Shown here piece by piece: positions 28,744 through 38,808 of a DNA stretch of 64,000 bases. Position numbers and translations under genes: made by a program. This DNA is from Pelotalea chapellei. Lineage in GTDB: Bacteria > Desulfobacterota > Desulfuromonadia > Geobacterales > Pseudopelobacteraceae. Location: assembly GCF_018531195.1 (NCBI RefSeq), contig NZ_JAHDYS010000001.1, positions 310,001 to 374,000 of the forward strand. The letters run 5' to 3'. Under the pieces are notes generated by a model, which ran no database searches, was not told where the DNA came from, and saw only the letters and a list, made by a program, of their open reading frames with translations. The number at the start of each line of letters is the position of its first letter. Position 1 is the first letter of the stretch.

Positions 28744-30108
28744 CTACTCAATGCCGTATTCTTTGAGCTTGTAGAGCAGTGATCGATGGCTGATTTCCAG
28801 GATTTTTGCCGCATGGGTGCGATTGCCGGAGGTCTTGGCCATGGCACGGCGAATAAGGTCCCGTTCGATTGCACTTTCAGCCTTCTTAATGGAGAGGTTG
28901 TCATCGGATAGCGGTGCAACCCGCCGACTGGTGCCACCTTTGATTGCAGGTGGCAGACACTCTGCAGTGATAGCTCCATCACAGAGTATCATTGCCCGCT
29001 CGAGAACATTATGAAGTTCGCGTATGTTACCCGGCCAGGCATAGGAGAGGAGGTGGCGCATGGCATCGGCTCCAATCCGGGCCGCGGTACGCCCCTTCCC
29101 TGCCTGACATGTCATCAGAAAATGATCGGCAAGCAGAGGGATATCGTCGAGCCGCTCACGGAGTGGAGGCAACTGAATGGTAAAAACGTTTAAACGAAAA
29201 TAAAGATCTTCTCTAAAGCGCCCAACATGTGCATCTGCTTCAAGATCCCGTGAAGTTGCAGAGATGAGTCTTACATTTATCTTGCGTGACAGGGTTGTTC
29301 CAACAGGGCGGATTTCCTCCTCCTGTAGTACGCGAAGCAGCTTGACCTGCAATGAAAGTGGCATCTCTCCGATCTCATCGAGAAACAATGTGCCACCGTC
29401 AGCCTGTTCAAAGAGCCCGACCTTGTCTGTGGAAGCATCGGTAAAAGCTCCGCGCTTATGTCCGAATAATTCGCTTTCCAGCAGTGTTTCAGGAATAGCG
29501 CCACAATTAACGGCAACAAAAGGTTGAACAGAGCGGTGACTGTTCTGATGAATGGCTCGCGCAACCAGTTCTTTACCAGTTCCGGAGTCGCCTTGGATCA
29601 AGATGCTTGTCTTAAGATCAGCAACTTTCTTGATCTGAGAAAAAATATCCTGCATAAGCGGATTGCGACTGATGATGCCTGAGAAACCATTTCTCCCTGC
29701 TATCACCTCGCGCAGCTGATGATTTTCAGATTTAAGCCGCTCGCGCTCTTCTGCTTTTTTAAGCACCATGACGATTTCATCTTTTTTAAAAGGCTTTGAA
29801 ATAAAATCGTAGGCGCCCATTTTCATGCACTCTACGGCTGTGTCAACCGTGCCATAGGCAGACATCATGATAATCGTAGATGCGGGGCGAGCTTCCAGTA
29901 CCTTGGCCAGAAAAGTTTTGCCATCCATTACCGGCATGCGGATATCACAGAGAACGAAGTCATAGACCTTGCTACCTGCACGTAGCAGACCTTCGGCACC
30001 ATCCGCTGCGACATCGGTCTGATATCCCTGACTGGAGAGCATGACTGACAACATATGCCTCAAGCTCTCTTCATCCTCAATGATCAGAATCTGGAGGTTG
30101 TTACCCAT
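28744..30108 (-). CDS. Sigma-54-dependent response regulator, NtrC family
   Basis: 454 aa. The N-terminal receiver domain (about 5-120) has the phosphoacceptor Asp55 in LCDIRMP and a Lys in SKPF. The central AAA+ domain (about 145-375) has Walker A GDSGTGKE, the sigma-54 contact loop as GAFTDA, and Walker B TLFLDEIGEMP. A Fis-type HTH closes the protein (NRTHAAKILEISHRSLLYKLKEYGI). GAFTDA instead of GAFTGA occurs in part of the family. No histidine kinase gene is beside it in this window. It lies directly upstream of the sigma-54 promoter of the pilY1 unit on the same strand, which makes that unit a prime target candidate. Confidence 0.93.
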   Translation of the reverse strand: MGNNLQILIIEDEESLRHMLSVMLSSQGYQTDVAADGAEGLLRAGSKVYDFVLCDIRMPVMDGKTFLAKVLEARPASTIIMMSAYGTVDTAVECMKMGAYDFISKPFKKDEIVMVLKKAEERERLKSENHQLREVIAGRNGFSGIISRNPLMQDIFSQIKKVADLKTSILIQGDSGTGKELVARAIHQNSHRSVQPFVAVNCGAIPETLLESELFGHKRGAFTDASTDKVGLFEQADGGTLFLDEIGEMPLSLQVKLLRVLQEEEIRPVGTTLSRKINVRLISATSRDLEADAHVGRFREDLYFRLNVFTIQLPPLRERLDDIPLLADHFLMTCQAGKGRTAARIGADAMRHLLSYAWPGNIRELHNVLERAMILCDGAITAECLPPAIKGGTSRRVAPLSDDNLSIKKAESAIERDLIRRAMAKTSGNRTHAAKILEISHRSLLYKLKEYGIE

Positions 30109-30176
30109 CCGGTATTCCCCTTCTTTCTACTGATGCTACGCATTTTTACCCGATCACCAGCAAGAATGGAAGCCGC

Positions 30177-30207
30177 AAAAAAGGGTGACCCCGATAAGAG
30201 CCACCCT
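30177..30207 (-). terminator. Terminator after rodA
   Basis: On the minus strand AGGGTGGCTC (30207-30198) pairs with GGGTCACCCT (30191-30182), including G-U pairs, followed by six T residues. It ends the mreC-mreD-mrdA-rodA transcript 32 bases after the rodA stop. Confidence 0.8.
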
Positions 30208-30238
30208 CTAGATACATATCTTTGCTTAAAATGGCACA

Positions 30239-31339
30239 TTAAAACATGAAGCGTCGCATGCTGATATTCTGCAATATGCCGATACCAACCATTGAGGTAA
30301 TCATGGAAGTACCACCATACGAGAAAAACGGCATGGGAACGCCAACAACCGGAAACATCCCGATCACCATCCCCATATTGATGACGATATGCCAGAAGAG
30401 CATAGCAGTCACACCCATGGCAAGCAGACTGCCAAATCGGTCATTGCAGCGGCGTGCAATGTTCAACCCCCACAGCACCAACGAAAGATATATTACAATT
30501 AAAACCAGACAGCCCACGAATCCCCATTCTTCCGCAAACACAGAAAATGCAAAGTCGGTATGCTGCTCGGGCAGAAACCTTAGCTGCGTTTGAGTACCTT
30601 TGATAAAACCTTTACCTGCAAGGCCACCGGAACCGACCGCTATTTTACTCTGAATAATATGATAACCGCTTCCCAACCGCGATCTTTCGGGATTTATGAA
30701 ATCAAGAACCCTGTTCTTCTGGTATGGGTGCAGAAAATAAGTCCACCCCACCCAGAACATGGGAATTGTAACCAGAACGAAAGAAACCACCGTTGACCAC
30801 CGCAAGCCGACATAAAACATCATGGATATGGCAATAAGCGCCACCAATGTCGCTGTGCCGAGATCAGGCTGTTTCATGATCAATATCACCGGTACAGCAA
30901 GGATGCCCAAAGGCGGCAATACATCTTTAACACTCATGCCGCCAGCTGAGTGGTAGTTGTTAAAGAAACGCGCAAAGGTAATAATGATGACCAGTTTCAT
31001 CAACTCTGAAGGCTGGACGTTGAACAGGCCCAGGTTCAGCCAGCGGGTGGCACCCATTGAGCGCCGCCCGAAGATAAGGACAGCCACAAGTAAAACCAGT
31101 ATGAATCCATACATCCAGAAGGAGAAGTCTTCAAGCAGGTGATAATCAATCGTACACAGCACCAGGGCGATCCCTATGCCAAAGGTCATCCAATAGATCT
31201 GTTTGATATAAAAAGGAGAGCCAATTATTTTATAGGATGTGGTCGCACTATAAATGTTAAGGATGCCAAGCAGACAGATGGCAAGCACCAGACAAGCGAG
31301 CATCCAGTCGATATTTGTCAGTAACCGGCGATCAATCAT
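30239..31339 (-). CDS. rodA: Peptidoglycan glycosyltransferase RodA
   Basis: SEDS-family polytopic membrane protein of 366 aa with about ten hydrophobic segments. Typical motifs are seen in WLNLGLFNVQPSELMK, the KQPDLGTA loop containing the essential Asp of RodA, and FFSYGGTSM near the C-terminus. RodA polymerises glycan strands for lateral wall growth in partnership with the class B PBP encoded just upstream. The start overlaps the mrdA stop by 8 bases. Confidence 0.95.
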   Translation of the reverse strand: MIDRRLLTNIDWMLACLVLAICLLGILNIYSATTSYKIIGSPFYIKQIYWMTFGIGIALVLCTIDYHLLEDFSFWMYGFILVLLVAVLIFGRRSMGATRWLNLGLFNVQPSELMKLVIIITFARFFNNYHSAGGMSVKDVLPPLGILAVPVILIMKQPDLGTATLVALIAISMMFYVGLRWSTVVSFVLVTIPMFWVGWTYFLHPYQKNRVLDFINPERSRLGSGYHIIQSKIAVGSGGLAGKGFIKGTQTQLRFLPEQHTDFAFSVFAEEWGFVGCLVLIVIYLSLVLWGLNIARRCNDRFGSLLAMGVTAMLFWHIVINMGMVIGMFPVVGVPMPFFSYGGTSMITSMVGIGILQNISMRRFMF

Positions 31340-33245
31340 TAGTTCCCTTTACCGTAACATCTTCCTTGGTTTGCTGACCATCTTCCTCTTCTTCGTCATC
31401 ATCCGATTGTGGCATTGGGGTTTTCTGAGGAGGTTTCTTCGAATCCAGCCAGGCCTGGATAATTCGCCCGGCAATAGGTGCGGCCGCCGATCCACCATGC
31501 TCTCCATGTTCAACGACTACCGCTACGGCAATCTGGGGGTTATCATAGGGTGCAAAAGCCACAAACAGTGCATGATCCCTGTATTGGTAAGGAGTCCCCT
31601 GCTTGCTGTCCCGCAATTTCACAACCTGTGATGTGCCGGTCTTACCTGCAATTTTAATCTCTCCGACACGTGCCGCGCCACCAGTCCCTCCCGGCTCATT
31701 AACAACAGCATACAAGCCCTGCTTGATCAATTTGAACTTATCGGCACTGATACCTGTTGACCCCATTTTCTCCGGGGTAAAGGCCTTAATGGTTTTACCG
31801 TCGGCATCCACAATTCGCTTGACCAGCATCGGACGATAGATGGTGCCCTCGTTAGCGACCGTTGAAATCATCGAAGCTAGTTGAATGGGAGTCATCAGAA
31901 CGTAGCCCTGGCCAATGGCAACCGGCATGGTTTCTCCATAGATCCACCGTTTGCCAAAGCGCTTCTGTTTCCATTCAGTCGTGGGTATCAGACCGGATTT
32001 TTCGTTTTTCAGACCAATGCCCAATGAAGCACCAAGCATGAATTTTTTAGCAGTTGCCGCGATATGATCCACTCCGACATTTCCACCCACTTGATAGTAA
32101 AAGACATCACATGATTCCCGCAGGGATTTTTTCAGATTTGTAGTTCCGTGCCCCTTCTTGTTCCAGCATTTGAAGGTGGAGGTTCCCACTTTGTAGGATC
32201 CGGTGCAGTTCACCGTTGTCCTATCATCGTCTATTTTGTGATTTTCCAGGCCTGCCAGCGCAGTAATAATTTTGAATGTCGATCCCGGTGGGTACTGTCC
32301 GGTAAGAGCCTTATTCTCGAGGGGACGACGTTTATCTTCAAGATATGATTTCCAAATATCCGGCGGCATCTTTCCGCTGAACAGGGAAGGATCGAAACCC
32401 GGATTACTGACAAAGGCCAAAATTTCCCCACTGTTTACATCCATCGCAACAGCGGCTCCAGCCTGTTCGCCAAAAGCCTTTTCAGCTTTCTTCTGGATAG
32501 TGGAGTCTATGGTAAGCACAACGCTGTTGCCGACAACAGGGTTGGATTCGGAGATTGTACGCAGAACGCGACCACGGGCATCTACTTCAAGTTGTCTGCC
32601 ACCGTCACTGCCATGCAGCTCACTTTCGAAACTGCGTTCAATGCCGTTCTTGCCGACATAATCTCCAGGGTTGTAATCAGAAAAACCTTGGCTGTTGAGA
32701 TCATCTTCGGATACTTCGCTGATATACCCTAAAAGATGGGAGGCAATTATGCCTCCTTTATATTCCCGAACCGGCTTCATTTCTATGTCCACACCGGGCA
32801 ACCGAAGGCGATTCTCTTCTATAATCTCCACCTGATCGCGGCTTATGTTAGAGGCCAGCACAATCGGGTAGTATTTTGCCCTTCCCATGGATTTGGCCCA
32901 GCGCTCGGCCAATTCGGCCCGATCCAGATCAAGCAGCGATGACAGCTGATCCAGCAATGCATCCTTGTCCTTAACCTCCTGAGGAATAACAGCCAAACTG
33001 AACGAAGGTTGGTTGCTGACCATAACCGTTCCGTTACGATCCATAATCGCCCCACGTGAAGCGGCAATCGGCACAAAACGAAGCCGGTTGTTTTCAGACA
33101 TATTGCGATAATCTTCGGCGCTCAAGATTTGGAGATGCCAGAGTCGCACAAGGAGGACGAAGAAAATCACAGCGACCACAAAAGAAAGCAGGATTGTCCT
33201 TTGCTTCATCTCCGCTATCTCGCGAACGAAACGCTTCTGCCTCAT
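31332..33245 (-). CDS. mrdA: Penicillin-binding protein 2 (elongasome transpeptidase)
   Basis: 637 aa. Cytoplasmic tail and one transmembrane anchor (about 15-36), PBP dimerisation domain (about 60-240), transpeptidase domain (about 265-600) with the acyl-serine in PGSTFK and the KTGTSQV motif near 560, and an acidic tail (DDDEEEEDG near 615-623). It cross-links peptidoglycan with RodA in the elongation machinery. The start overlaps the mreD stop by 4 bases. Confidence 0.95.
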   Translation of the reverse strand: MRQKRFVREIAEMKQRTILLSFVVAVIFFVLLVRLWHLQILSAEDYRNMSENNRLRFVPIAASRGAIMDRNGTVMVSNQPSFSLAVIPQEVKDKDALLDQLSSLLDLDRAELAERWAKSMGRAKYYPIVLASNISRDQVEIIEENRLRLPGVDIEMKPVREYKGGIIASHLLGYISEVSEDDLNSQGFSDYNPGDYVGKNGIERSFESELHGSDGGRQLEVDARGRVLRTISESNPVVGNSVVLTIDSTIQKKAEKAFGEQAGAAVAMDVNSGEILAFVSNPGFDPSLFSGKMPPDIWKSYLEDKRRPLENKALTGQYPPGSTFKIITALAGLENHKIDDDRTTVNCTGSYKVGTSTFKCWNKKGHGTTNLKKSLRESCDVFYYQVGGNVGVDHIAATAKKFMLGASLGIGLKNEKSGLIPTTEWKQKRFGKRWIYGETMPVAIGQGYVLMTPIQLASMISTVANEGTIYRPMLVKRIVDADGKTIKAFTPEKMGSTGISADKFKLIKQGLYAVVNEPGGTGGAARVGEIKIAGKTGTSQVVKLRDSKQGTPYQYRDHALFVAFAPYDNPQIAVAVVVEHGEHGGSAAAPIAGRIIQAWLDSKKPPQKTPMPQSDDDEEEEDGQQTKEDVTVKGTND

Positions 33246-33736
33246 GCTACTTCCACCTCTCGACTGAAACTAGGCAGAAGGGTGAGCAGCGAGGCGGCAA
33301 ATGCATTGACCAATAAATGGGGAAGTAAACCTATGAGCATGGAAAAAAAGATGCCAGGAACGTTGGCAAAAAGGAACAGCAGCAGGAAATTTCCGGCAAC
33401 GCAACCGACAGTTGCCGCAGTGACAGTTACTACAAACAGAAAACTACTCTCCGCATAAAGCCTGTCAGCAATGCTTTTTATGAACAGGAAAATGATCAGG
33501 AAAGTAAAAGCATTCAAGCCGAGATAGAGTCCGCTGAACACATCTTTGAGCAGTCCCAGCAGCCATGCCAGAGGAGTGCCACTTTCATATGATCCGCGCA
33601 ATGCCAGGAACACCATGATAACCAGAAGAAGATCGGGCTTGAAAAACGTGGTCACATGGACCGGCAGCACTGACGCTTGTAGAATAACGGCTGCAACAAT
33701 GGATACGACGAGAAGCAGCATTCCCCGCCTGCTCAT
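33242..33736 (-). CDS. mreD: Rod shape-determining protein MreD
   Basis: Small integral membrane protein (164 aa) with five to six hydrophobic segments and the conserved FKPDLLLVIMVFLALRGSYESG stretch followed by GLLKDVFSGLYLGLNAF, both usual in MreD. Part of the elongasome scaffold together with MreC. Four-base overlaps with mreC upstream and mrdA downstream. Confidence 0.92.
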   Translation of the reverse strand: MSRRGMLLLVVSIVAAVILQASVLPVHVTTFFKPDLLLVIMVFLALRGSYESGTPLAWLLGLLKDVFSGLYLGLNAFTFLIIFLFIKSIADRLYAESSFLFVVTVTAATVGCVAGNFLLLFLFANVPGIFFSMLIGLLPHLLVNAFAASLLTLLPSFSREVEVA

Positions 33737-34551
33737 ACTCCTCCTCGCAGTACGACAAACACCTCTTCAAGATGTGAAATATTAACCGCAGGGCGAATCG
33801 TCACCGTCTGAAAAATCCCGAATTCCCCTCGTTTGACCATGGTCACTTCACCGATGGGAGTCCCTTTTAGGAAAACTCCGCCAATACCAGAGGCAACGAC
33901 CTGATCTCCAATTTTAACATCCTCCTCACGAGTGGTGAATTCAAGAGTACAAAGCCCCTCCCCTTTGCCTTTCACAACTCCCCTGGCCCTGGAGCGCTGT
34001 ATTGTGGCAGCAATGCCGCTGGCATGATCGGTCAGAAGCAGCACACGGGATACGTCGACCGAAACTTTTACGATCTGTCCGACAACGCCATCAGCCCCGA
34101 TTACAGCCATACCTTCTCGAATTCCACTGGAGCTCCCCCGATTAATAACCAGAGTGCGGAACCATGAGGAAAAATCTTCACCGACTACCGAGGCAGAGAG
34201 AGTCGGTTCCTTGACGGACTCCTTCATTTCAAGCAGACGCGACAGGCGTTGATTTTCTTGCAACGCCTCATTATCGGCAATGATCCGTGTATTCAATTCC
34301 TTGATCATCCCGCGCAGTTTCTGATTCTCCTTGTGAACGCCAACAAGATTGATGTACCCATCCCAGACGTTTTCAAAAAAATGGCTGATCACAGATGCCG
34401 GTTTAAGCACCGGACCAAAGATTGCTAATGCAGTCCTTTCGATTGCATTGGCTTCCCGGTTGTGAGGAATATTGAGCGAGTAGAAGACCAGCGCAAGAAA
34501 AATGCCTGTAGTAGTAAGCACAACAAGTGCATGTTTTTTAAAAAAATCCAT
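33733..34551 (-). CDS. mreC: Cell shape-determining protein MreC
   Basis: 272 aa: N-terminal transmembrane helix (about 8-26), coiled coil (about 70-108) and the periplasmic double beta-barrel domain (about 120-265) with VINRGSSSGIREGMAVIGADGVVGQIV, the characteristic MreC sequence. It binds PBP2 and regulates elongation. First gene of the mreC-mreD-mrdA-rodA operon here; mreB is not adjacent, the upstream neighbour being rfbA. Confidence 0.95.
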   Translation of the reverse strand: MDFFKKHALVVLTTTGIFLALVFYSLNIPHNREANAIERTALAIFGPVLKPASVISHFFENVWDGYINLVGVHKENQKLRGMIKELNTRIIADNEALQENQRLSRLLEMKESVKEPTLSASVVGEDFSSWFRTLVINRGSSSGIREGMAVIGADGVVGQIVKVSVDVSRVLLLTDHASGIAATIQRSRARGVVKGKGEGLCTLEFTTREEDVKIGDQVVASGIGGVFLKGTPIGEVTMVKRGEFGIFQTVTIRPAVNISHLEEVFVVLRGGV

Positions 34552-34632
34552 GAAATATCTGGCGCCTGATTGCTTTCTCTTATTTTATTAACTGTACAAA
34601 CATCAATAGCAACATCAGCGTGTAACCTTGTT

Positions 34633-35529
34633 CTAGGAACGTCCGCAGAGTTCAGCCTCGTTAAAAACTCGAGTGAGATAATCCCGATAAGATGATTTGG
34701 GTGTTTCTTCAATCACCTGCTGCATTCTGGCACAATCTATAAAGCCACGCCGCAGAGCGATTTCCTCAAGACAGGCAATTTTAAGACCTTGTCTGGATTC
34801 AATGGTTTCAATAAAGATACTGGCTTCCAAGAGGCTTTTGTGTGTACCGGTGTCCAGCCAGGCGATTCCTCTCCCCAAACGTTCAACAGTCAATTGACCC
34901 CGACGAAGGTATTCCAGATTGACGTCGGTGATTTCAAGTTCACCCCGTGTGGAGGGGGCCATATTCTTTGCAATCTGCACCACCTGGCTGTCGTACAGAT
35001 ATAAGCCAGGAACTGCATAGTGTGACTTTGGGTGCTGCGGCTTTTCTTCAATGCTCAGCACCTTTCCGGAAAGGTCGAAATCAACTACACCATAGCGTTC
35101 GGGATCATGAACCTGATAGCCAAAAATACGGGCGCCCCCATTGAATTCGGATAAGATTTTATCGAGATTCATTTTGCCGTAAAAGAGGTTATCTCCCAAA
35201 ATAAGGGCAACAGCCTGGCCATCAATAAATTCTTCCCCGACAAGAAATGCCTGTGCAATTCCTTTTGGCTCCGGCTGAACCGCATAAGAAATGGAAACAC
35301 CCCAGCGCGAACCATCACCGAGCAGTGACTGGAACCGGGGAGTGTCGTGGGGTGTAGATACCAGCAGAATATCCTGAACGCCGGCTGCCATCAACGTTGC
35401 CAGCGGATAGTAAATCATCGGCTTGTCGTAAACCGGTTGAAGCTGCTTACTGGCCACAAGCGTCAGGGGAAAAAGTCGGCTTCCAGCACCGCCGGCCAAG
35501 ATGATGCCCTTCTTGATGCCATGAGTCAT
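34633..35529 (-). CDS. rfbA: Glucose-1-phosphate thymidylyltransferase
   Basis: 298 aa nucleotidyltransferase that makes dTDP-glucose from glucose-1-phosphate and dTTP, the first step of dTDP-L-rhamnose synthesis. The signature loop is [11 protein letters not shown] (residues 13-23), then [24 protein letters not shown], and [21 protein letters not shown]. The other rfb genes are not in the window. Separated from mreC by 81 bases and from gmhB by 71 bases, same strand. Confidence 0.95.
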   Translation of the reverse strand: MTHGIKKGIILAGGAGSRLFPLTLVASKQLQPVYDKPMIYYPLATLMAAGVQDILLVSTPHDTPRFQSLLGDGSRWGVSISYAVQPEPKGIAQAFLVGEEFIDGQAVALILGDNLFYGKMNLDKILSEFNGGARIFGYQVHDPERYGVVDFDLSGKVLSIEEKPQHPKSHYAVPGLYLYDSQVVQIAKNMAPSTRGELEITDVNLEYLRRGQLTVERLGRGIAWLDTGTHKSLLEASIFIETIESRQGLKIACLEEIALRRGFIDCARMQQVIEETPKSSYRDYLTRVFNEAELCGRS

Positions 35530-35600
35530 GTACCCTCCCTCTACTGCTGAAATAAATTCACATTGTTACACCCATGCCTGTTTTCTGTCAAACCTCTCAG

Positions 35601-36146
35601 TCATCGTAATAAAGAAACAGCAGCGGAATAAAGGTCATCATATATCTCAATACCGGCAGGAACATCAGCCTCTTCTGCCGCACCATAACCGGTTCTTACC
35701 AGTATTGGCCTACAACCTGCAGCTATTGCCGCCTCAACATCCGCGCGCTTATCACCTATCATTATGGATGACTGCAGATCGATATCCAGTTGCCGGGCTG
35801 CATCCCGGAGCATTCCCGGCAACGGTTTGCGACAGGCGCATGGCAGAGCGTAACTACCCTTTCCGGAGGGATGGTGGGGACAGTACATCCAGCAATCAAT
35901 CTTTGCCCCGGCACCTTCAAGCTGGCTGGAAACATATCTATGCAGAATATCCACATCTTCTTCGGTGTAATATCCCCGTGCAACTCCGGACTGATTGGTG
36001 ACTACAACTACCAGAAAACCTGCAGCGTTAAATATTTTAACTGCTTCAGGAACACCGGGAATAAATTCAAAATCTTCAATACGATAAAGATAATCCTTTT
36101 CCTGATTAATGGTGCCATCTCTATCAAGAAAGACCGCCCGCTGCAT
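35601..36146 (-). CDS. gmhB: D-glycero-beta-D-manno-heptose-1,7-bisphosphate 7-phosphatase
   Basis: HAD-family phosphatase of 181 aa. The ATG at 36146 has AAAGGGGA upstream; an in-frame ATG 21 bases earlier has no site. Motif I is FLDRDGTIN, motif II VVTNQSGVARG, and the Cys/His zinc loop specific to this family is present (CPHHPSG...CACRKP, about 88-106). It removes the 7-phosphate during ADP-heptose synthesis for the lipopolysaccharide inner core. Confidence 0.93.
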   Translation of the reverse strand: MQRAVFLDRDGTINQEKDYLYRIEDFEFIPGVPEAVKIFNAAGFLVVVVTNQSGVARGYYTEEDVDILHRYVSSQLEGAGAKIDCWMYCPHHPSGKGSYALPCACRKPLPGMLRDAARQLDIDLQSSIMIGDKRADVEAAIAAGCRPILVRTGYGAAEEADVPAGIEIYDDLYSAAVSLLR

Positions 36147-36228
36147 AGCTGGATTCCCCTTTGACATTCTGTTGTAAAACCACTAAAGGTTAAGAATATA
36201 TCATTCCAAAAGAAAGCGGGCCACTACA

Positions 36229-37281
36229 ATGATTAAAACGAATAACCTTAAAGTTTCTTCCATTACACCAATTATTGCTCCCGGTGATCTGCGTCAGGTA
36301 TTCCCCTTGTCAGAAATAGACCGGCAATTTATCAGCGCCAGTCGGGAAGGAATCAAGAATATTCTGCAGCGCAGGGACAGCCGTTTAATGGTGGTGGTTG
36401 GTCCCTGCTCGATCCATGACCCAGAAGCTGCAATTGAATACGCAAAAAAAGTGGCAACACTTTCACATTTCGTCAAGGACCGGCTGCTCCTCATCATGCG
36501 AGTTTACTTCGAAAAGCCCCGTACAACCGTCGGTTGGAAGGGATTGATCAACGATCCTGACATGAACGGCACTCACCTGATTTCAAAAGGTCTTGGGATT
36601 GCCCGTGGACTGCTCAGCAGAATCACCAACCTGCGAGTTCCCGTAGCCAATGAGATGCTGGACCCGATCACTCCAGAATATGTGGCAGACATGATCAGCT
36701 GGGGCGCCATCGGCGCACGCACAACCGAATCCCAAACCCACCGCGAAATGTCCAGCGGGCTCTCATTTCCAGTTGGTTTCAAAAATGGTACAGACGGAAA
36801 TCTGCAAATTGCAATAGATGCCATGAAAGCTGCCCGTCATCCACACAGCTTCCTCGGCATCAATCGTGAGGGACGCACCTCCATCATCCAGACCACTGGC
36901 AATCCTGATGTGCATATTGTTTTGAGAGGCGGTTCCGGCAAACCCAACTACCATGCCGAAGACATCCGCACGACAGAGGAAATGCTCAGGAATAATGACC
37001 TGTTTCCAACCATCATGGTGGATTGCAGTCACGGCAATTCCAGCAAGGATTATCAAAGACAGCCGGAAGTGCTCGAAAACGTTATTCAGCAGATCATCGA
37101 TGGCAACAAATCGATTTCGGGTGTGATGATTGAAAGCTTTTTATCGGCAGGCAATCAAAAGGTTCCGGCTGACATAACCGAGCTGCAGTATGGTGTATCC
37201 ATAACTGACGCCTGTATAGACTGGGCCACAACTGAAAAAATCCTGCTTGATGCCCATCATCGGCTAGGGCAGATGAAGTAA
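36229..37281 (+). CDS. 3-deoxy-7-phosphoheptulonate (DAHP) synthase, class I
   Basis: First enzyme of the shikimate pathway, condensing phosphoenolpyruvate and erythrose-4-phosphate. The 350-aa protein follows AroF/AroG/AroH: VVVGPCSIHDPEAA near 60-73, RVYFEKPRTTVGWKG, GARTTESQTHREM, and VDCSHGNSSKD with the metal-binding His near 265. Which feedback inhibitor applies cannot be told reliably, so I give no isoenzyme symbol. Divergent from gmhB; single-gene unit. Confidence 0.94.
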   Translation: MIKTNNLKVSSITPIIAPGDLRQVFPLSEIDRQFISASREGIKNILQRRDSRLMVVVGPCSIHDPEAAIEYAKKVATLSHFVKDRLLLIMRVYFEKPRTTVGWKGLINDPDMNGTHLISKGLGIARGLLSRITNLRVPVANEMLDPITPEYVADMISWGAIGARTTESQTHREMSSGLSFPVGFKNGTDGNLQIAIDAMKAARHPHSFLGINREGRTSIIQTTGNPDVHIVLRGGSGKPNYHAEDIRTTEEMLRNNDLFPTIMVDCSHGNSSKDYQRQPEVLENVIQQIIDGNKSISGVMIESFLSAGNQKVPADITELQYGVSITDACIDWATTEKILLDAHHRLGQMK

Positions 37282-37307
37282 GCAGTTAGCCTTTCTGATT
37301 TATGCAG

Positions 37308-38192
37308 CTACTCATACACCAATTGCATGCCCCGTCCCAAATTGCTGAAAGCTTTACTCACAGATCCTTCTGTACCCTCAACTAAAAGATCGAGATAATT
37401 GATTTTCTTCTTGGGGGGCTGGATTACTTCCGGCTCCCCCTTAATTCCCGCCTGTCTGCCAGCCTCTTCTATCGCATCCTGCAAGGTTCCGAGACGGTCA
37501 ACTAGTTTAAGTGCCTGGGCCTGCTCACCCGAAAGCACGCGACCGTCAGCAATCTTGCGAACTTCCTCCAGCGGTAGTTTCCTCCCAGAGGCGACAGCCT
37601 TGACAAACTGCTCGTGGGTGCTGCTGATAACAGACTCCAGCATGGCTCTGTCTTCCGAAGTCATCTGGCGCAATGGTGAACCGGCATCCTTAAATTTGCC
37701 GGTTTTCAGGGTCGACGATTTAATTCCGATCTTATCCATCAACTCTTCAATATTGGAAAGCTTGAGGATGACACCGATACTGGCTGTGATCGTGCCGGGA
37801 TTAGCATAAATCAGAGTAGCTGGTGCTGAGATATAATACCCGCCTGAAGCAGCAAGACTACCCATGGAAACAATAATCTTTTTTTTTGCTGCAAACTTCC
37901 TTACCTCATCACTGATCTCCTGGGAGGGAGCAACAACACCACCAGGGGAGTCAACTCTCAGAACAACAGCTTTTACAGCGTCCTTCTTAAGGAAATATCT
38001 CAACTGCCTGACCGTTTCCCGTGAATCAATAATCATCCCCTTTACTTCCACTAAACCGACTCCCTTATCGGTGATCAGCTTTGTCTCTGTATCATTTCCT
38101 ATGAGCGCTTTGCTGATCAGCAGCGACACCATGAAGAGGAACACCAGAAACATCAGGCAACCAGCAGTTATCATAATGACTTTCTTTGACAT
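37308..38192 (-). CDS. sppA: Signal peptide peptidase SppA (short form)
   Basis: Membrane-anchored serine protease of the S49 family, 294 aa. N-terminal transmembrane helix (about 5-29), ClpP/crotonase-like core with the nucleophilic serine in GSLAASGGYYISA (near 110-122), oxyanion region RVDSPGG, and the general-base lysine in the TLKTGKFKDAGSP segment. It degrades signal peptides left in the inner membrane. Converges on the DAHP synthase gene with only 26 bases between stops. Confidence 0.94.
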   Translation of the reverse strand: MSKKVIMITAGCLMFLVFLFMVSLLISKALIGNDTETKLITDKGVGLVEVKGMIIDSRETVRQLRYFLKKDAVKAVVLRVDSPGGVVAPSQEISDEVRKFAAKKKIIVSMGSLAASGGYYISAPATLIYANPGTITASIGVILKLSNIEELMDKIGIKSSTLKTGKFKDAGSPLRQMTSEDRAMLESVISSTHEQFVKAVASGRKLPLEEVRKIADGRVLSGEQAQALKLVDRLGTLQDAIEEAGRQAGIKGEPEVIQPPKKKINYLDLLVEGTEGSVSKAFSNLGRGMQLVYE

Positions 38193-38253
38193 GATCTTCC
38201 GCCTAGCAGGAATTTATTTTTAATTAAATTTGCAATTCTGATATAATTTAAAA

Positions 38254-38724
38254 ATGAAAATCATCGTCATGTCCGATACCCATGGCAATTATCCGCTTGC
38301 CTTACGAGCCTGCGAAATTGTTGAACCTTTCGATGCCGTTATTCACCTAGGTGACGGTGCAGATGACGTGCAAGTACTTGAACAAGTTATCTCCCAGCCT
38401 ATTATCAGCATCGCAGGCAACTGTGATTCAGAATCCACCGCCCCACGAGAACTGTTATGGATTGGGGGCGGAAAACGTGTACTGCTGGCCCATGGCGATC
38501 GCTATGGAGTCAAAAGCAATCTGACGCGACTGGAACGACACGGCCTCCAACTACAGGCAGATGCAATCCTTTACGGCCATTCACATCTTGCCTCAATTGC
38601 AACATTGTCCGGCATGCTCTGCCTCAATCCCGGTACCCTCATGAAGTCCGACACTCCCACATCTTTTGCCATCCTGGAAATAGACTCGGAAGGAATACAC
38701 GCCCGCTTGATGGCTATCGATTAA
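38254..38724 (+). CDS. YfcE/MJ0936-type metallophosphoesterase
   Basis: 156-aa calcineurin-like phosphodiesterase with all metal motifs: MSDTHGN (residues 6-12), HLGDGADD, GNCDSE, LLAHGDRYG and GHSHLA. Family members hydrolyse phosphodiesters in vitro; the biological substrate is not known. Divergently transcribed from sppA across a 61-base A/T-rich gap and ended by a bidirectional terminator. Confidence 0.9.
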   Translation: MKIIVMSDTHGNYPLALRACEIVEPFDAVIHLGDGADDVQVLEQVISQPIISIAGNCDSESTAPRELLWIGGGKRVLLAHGDRYGVKSNLTRLERHGLQLQADAILYGHSHLASIATLSGMLCLNPGTLMKSDTPTSFAILEIDSEGIHARLMAID

Positions 38725-38745
38725 ATACCATCGGAAGCACCAACC

Positions 38746-38779
38746 AAAAGAGGGCGGGGTATCAAACCCGCCCTCTTTT
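38746..38779. terminator. Bidirectional terminator between the phosphoesterase gene and pssA
   Basis: AAAAGAGGGCGGG and CCCGCCCTCTTTT separated by a short loop; A and T runs on both flanks serve the two convergent genes. Confidence 0.88.
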
Positions 38780-38808
38780 GTTGTATTAGACTATAACACT
38801 CAATTCAA

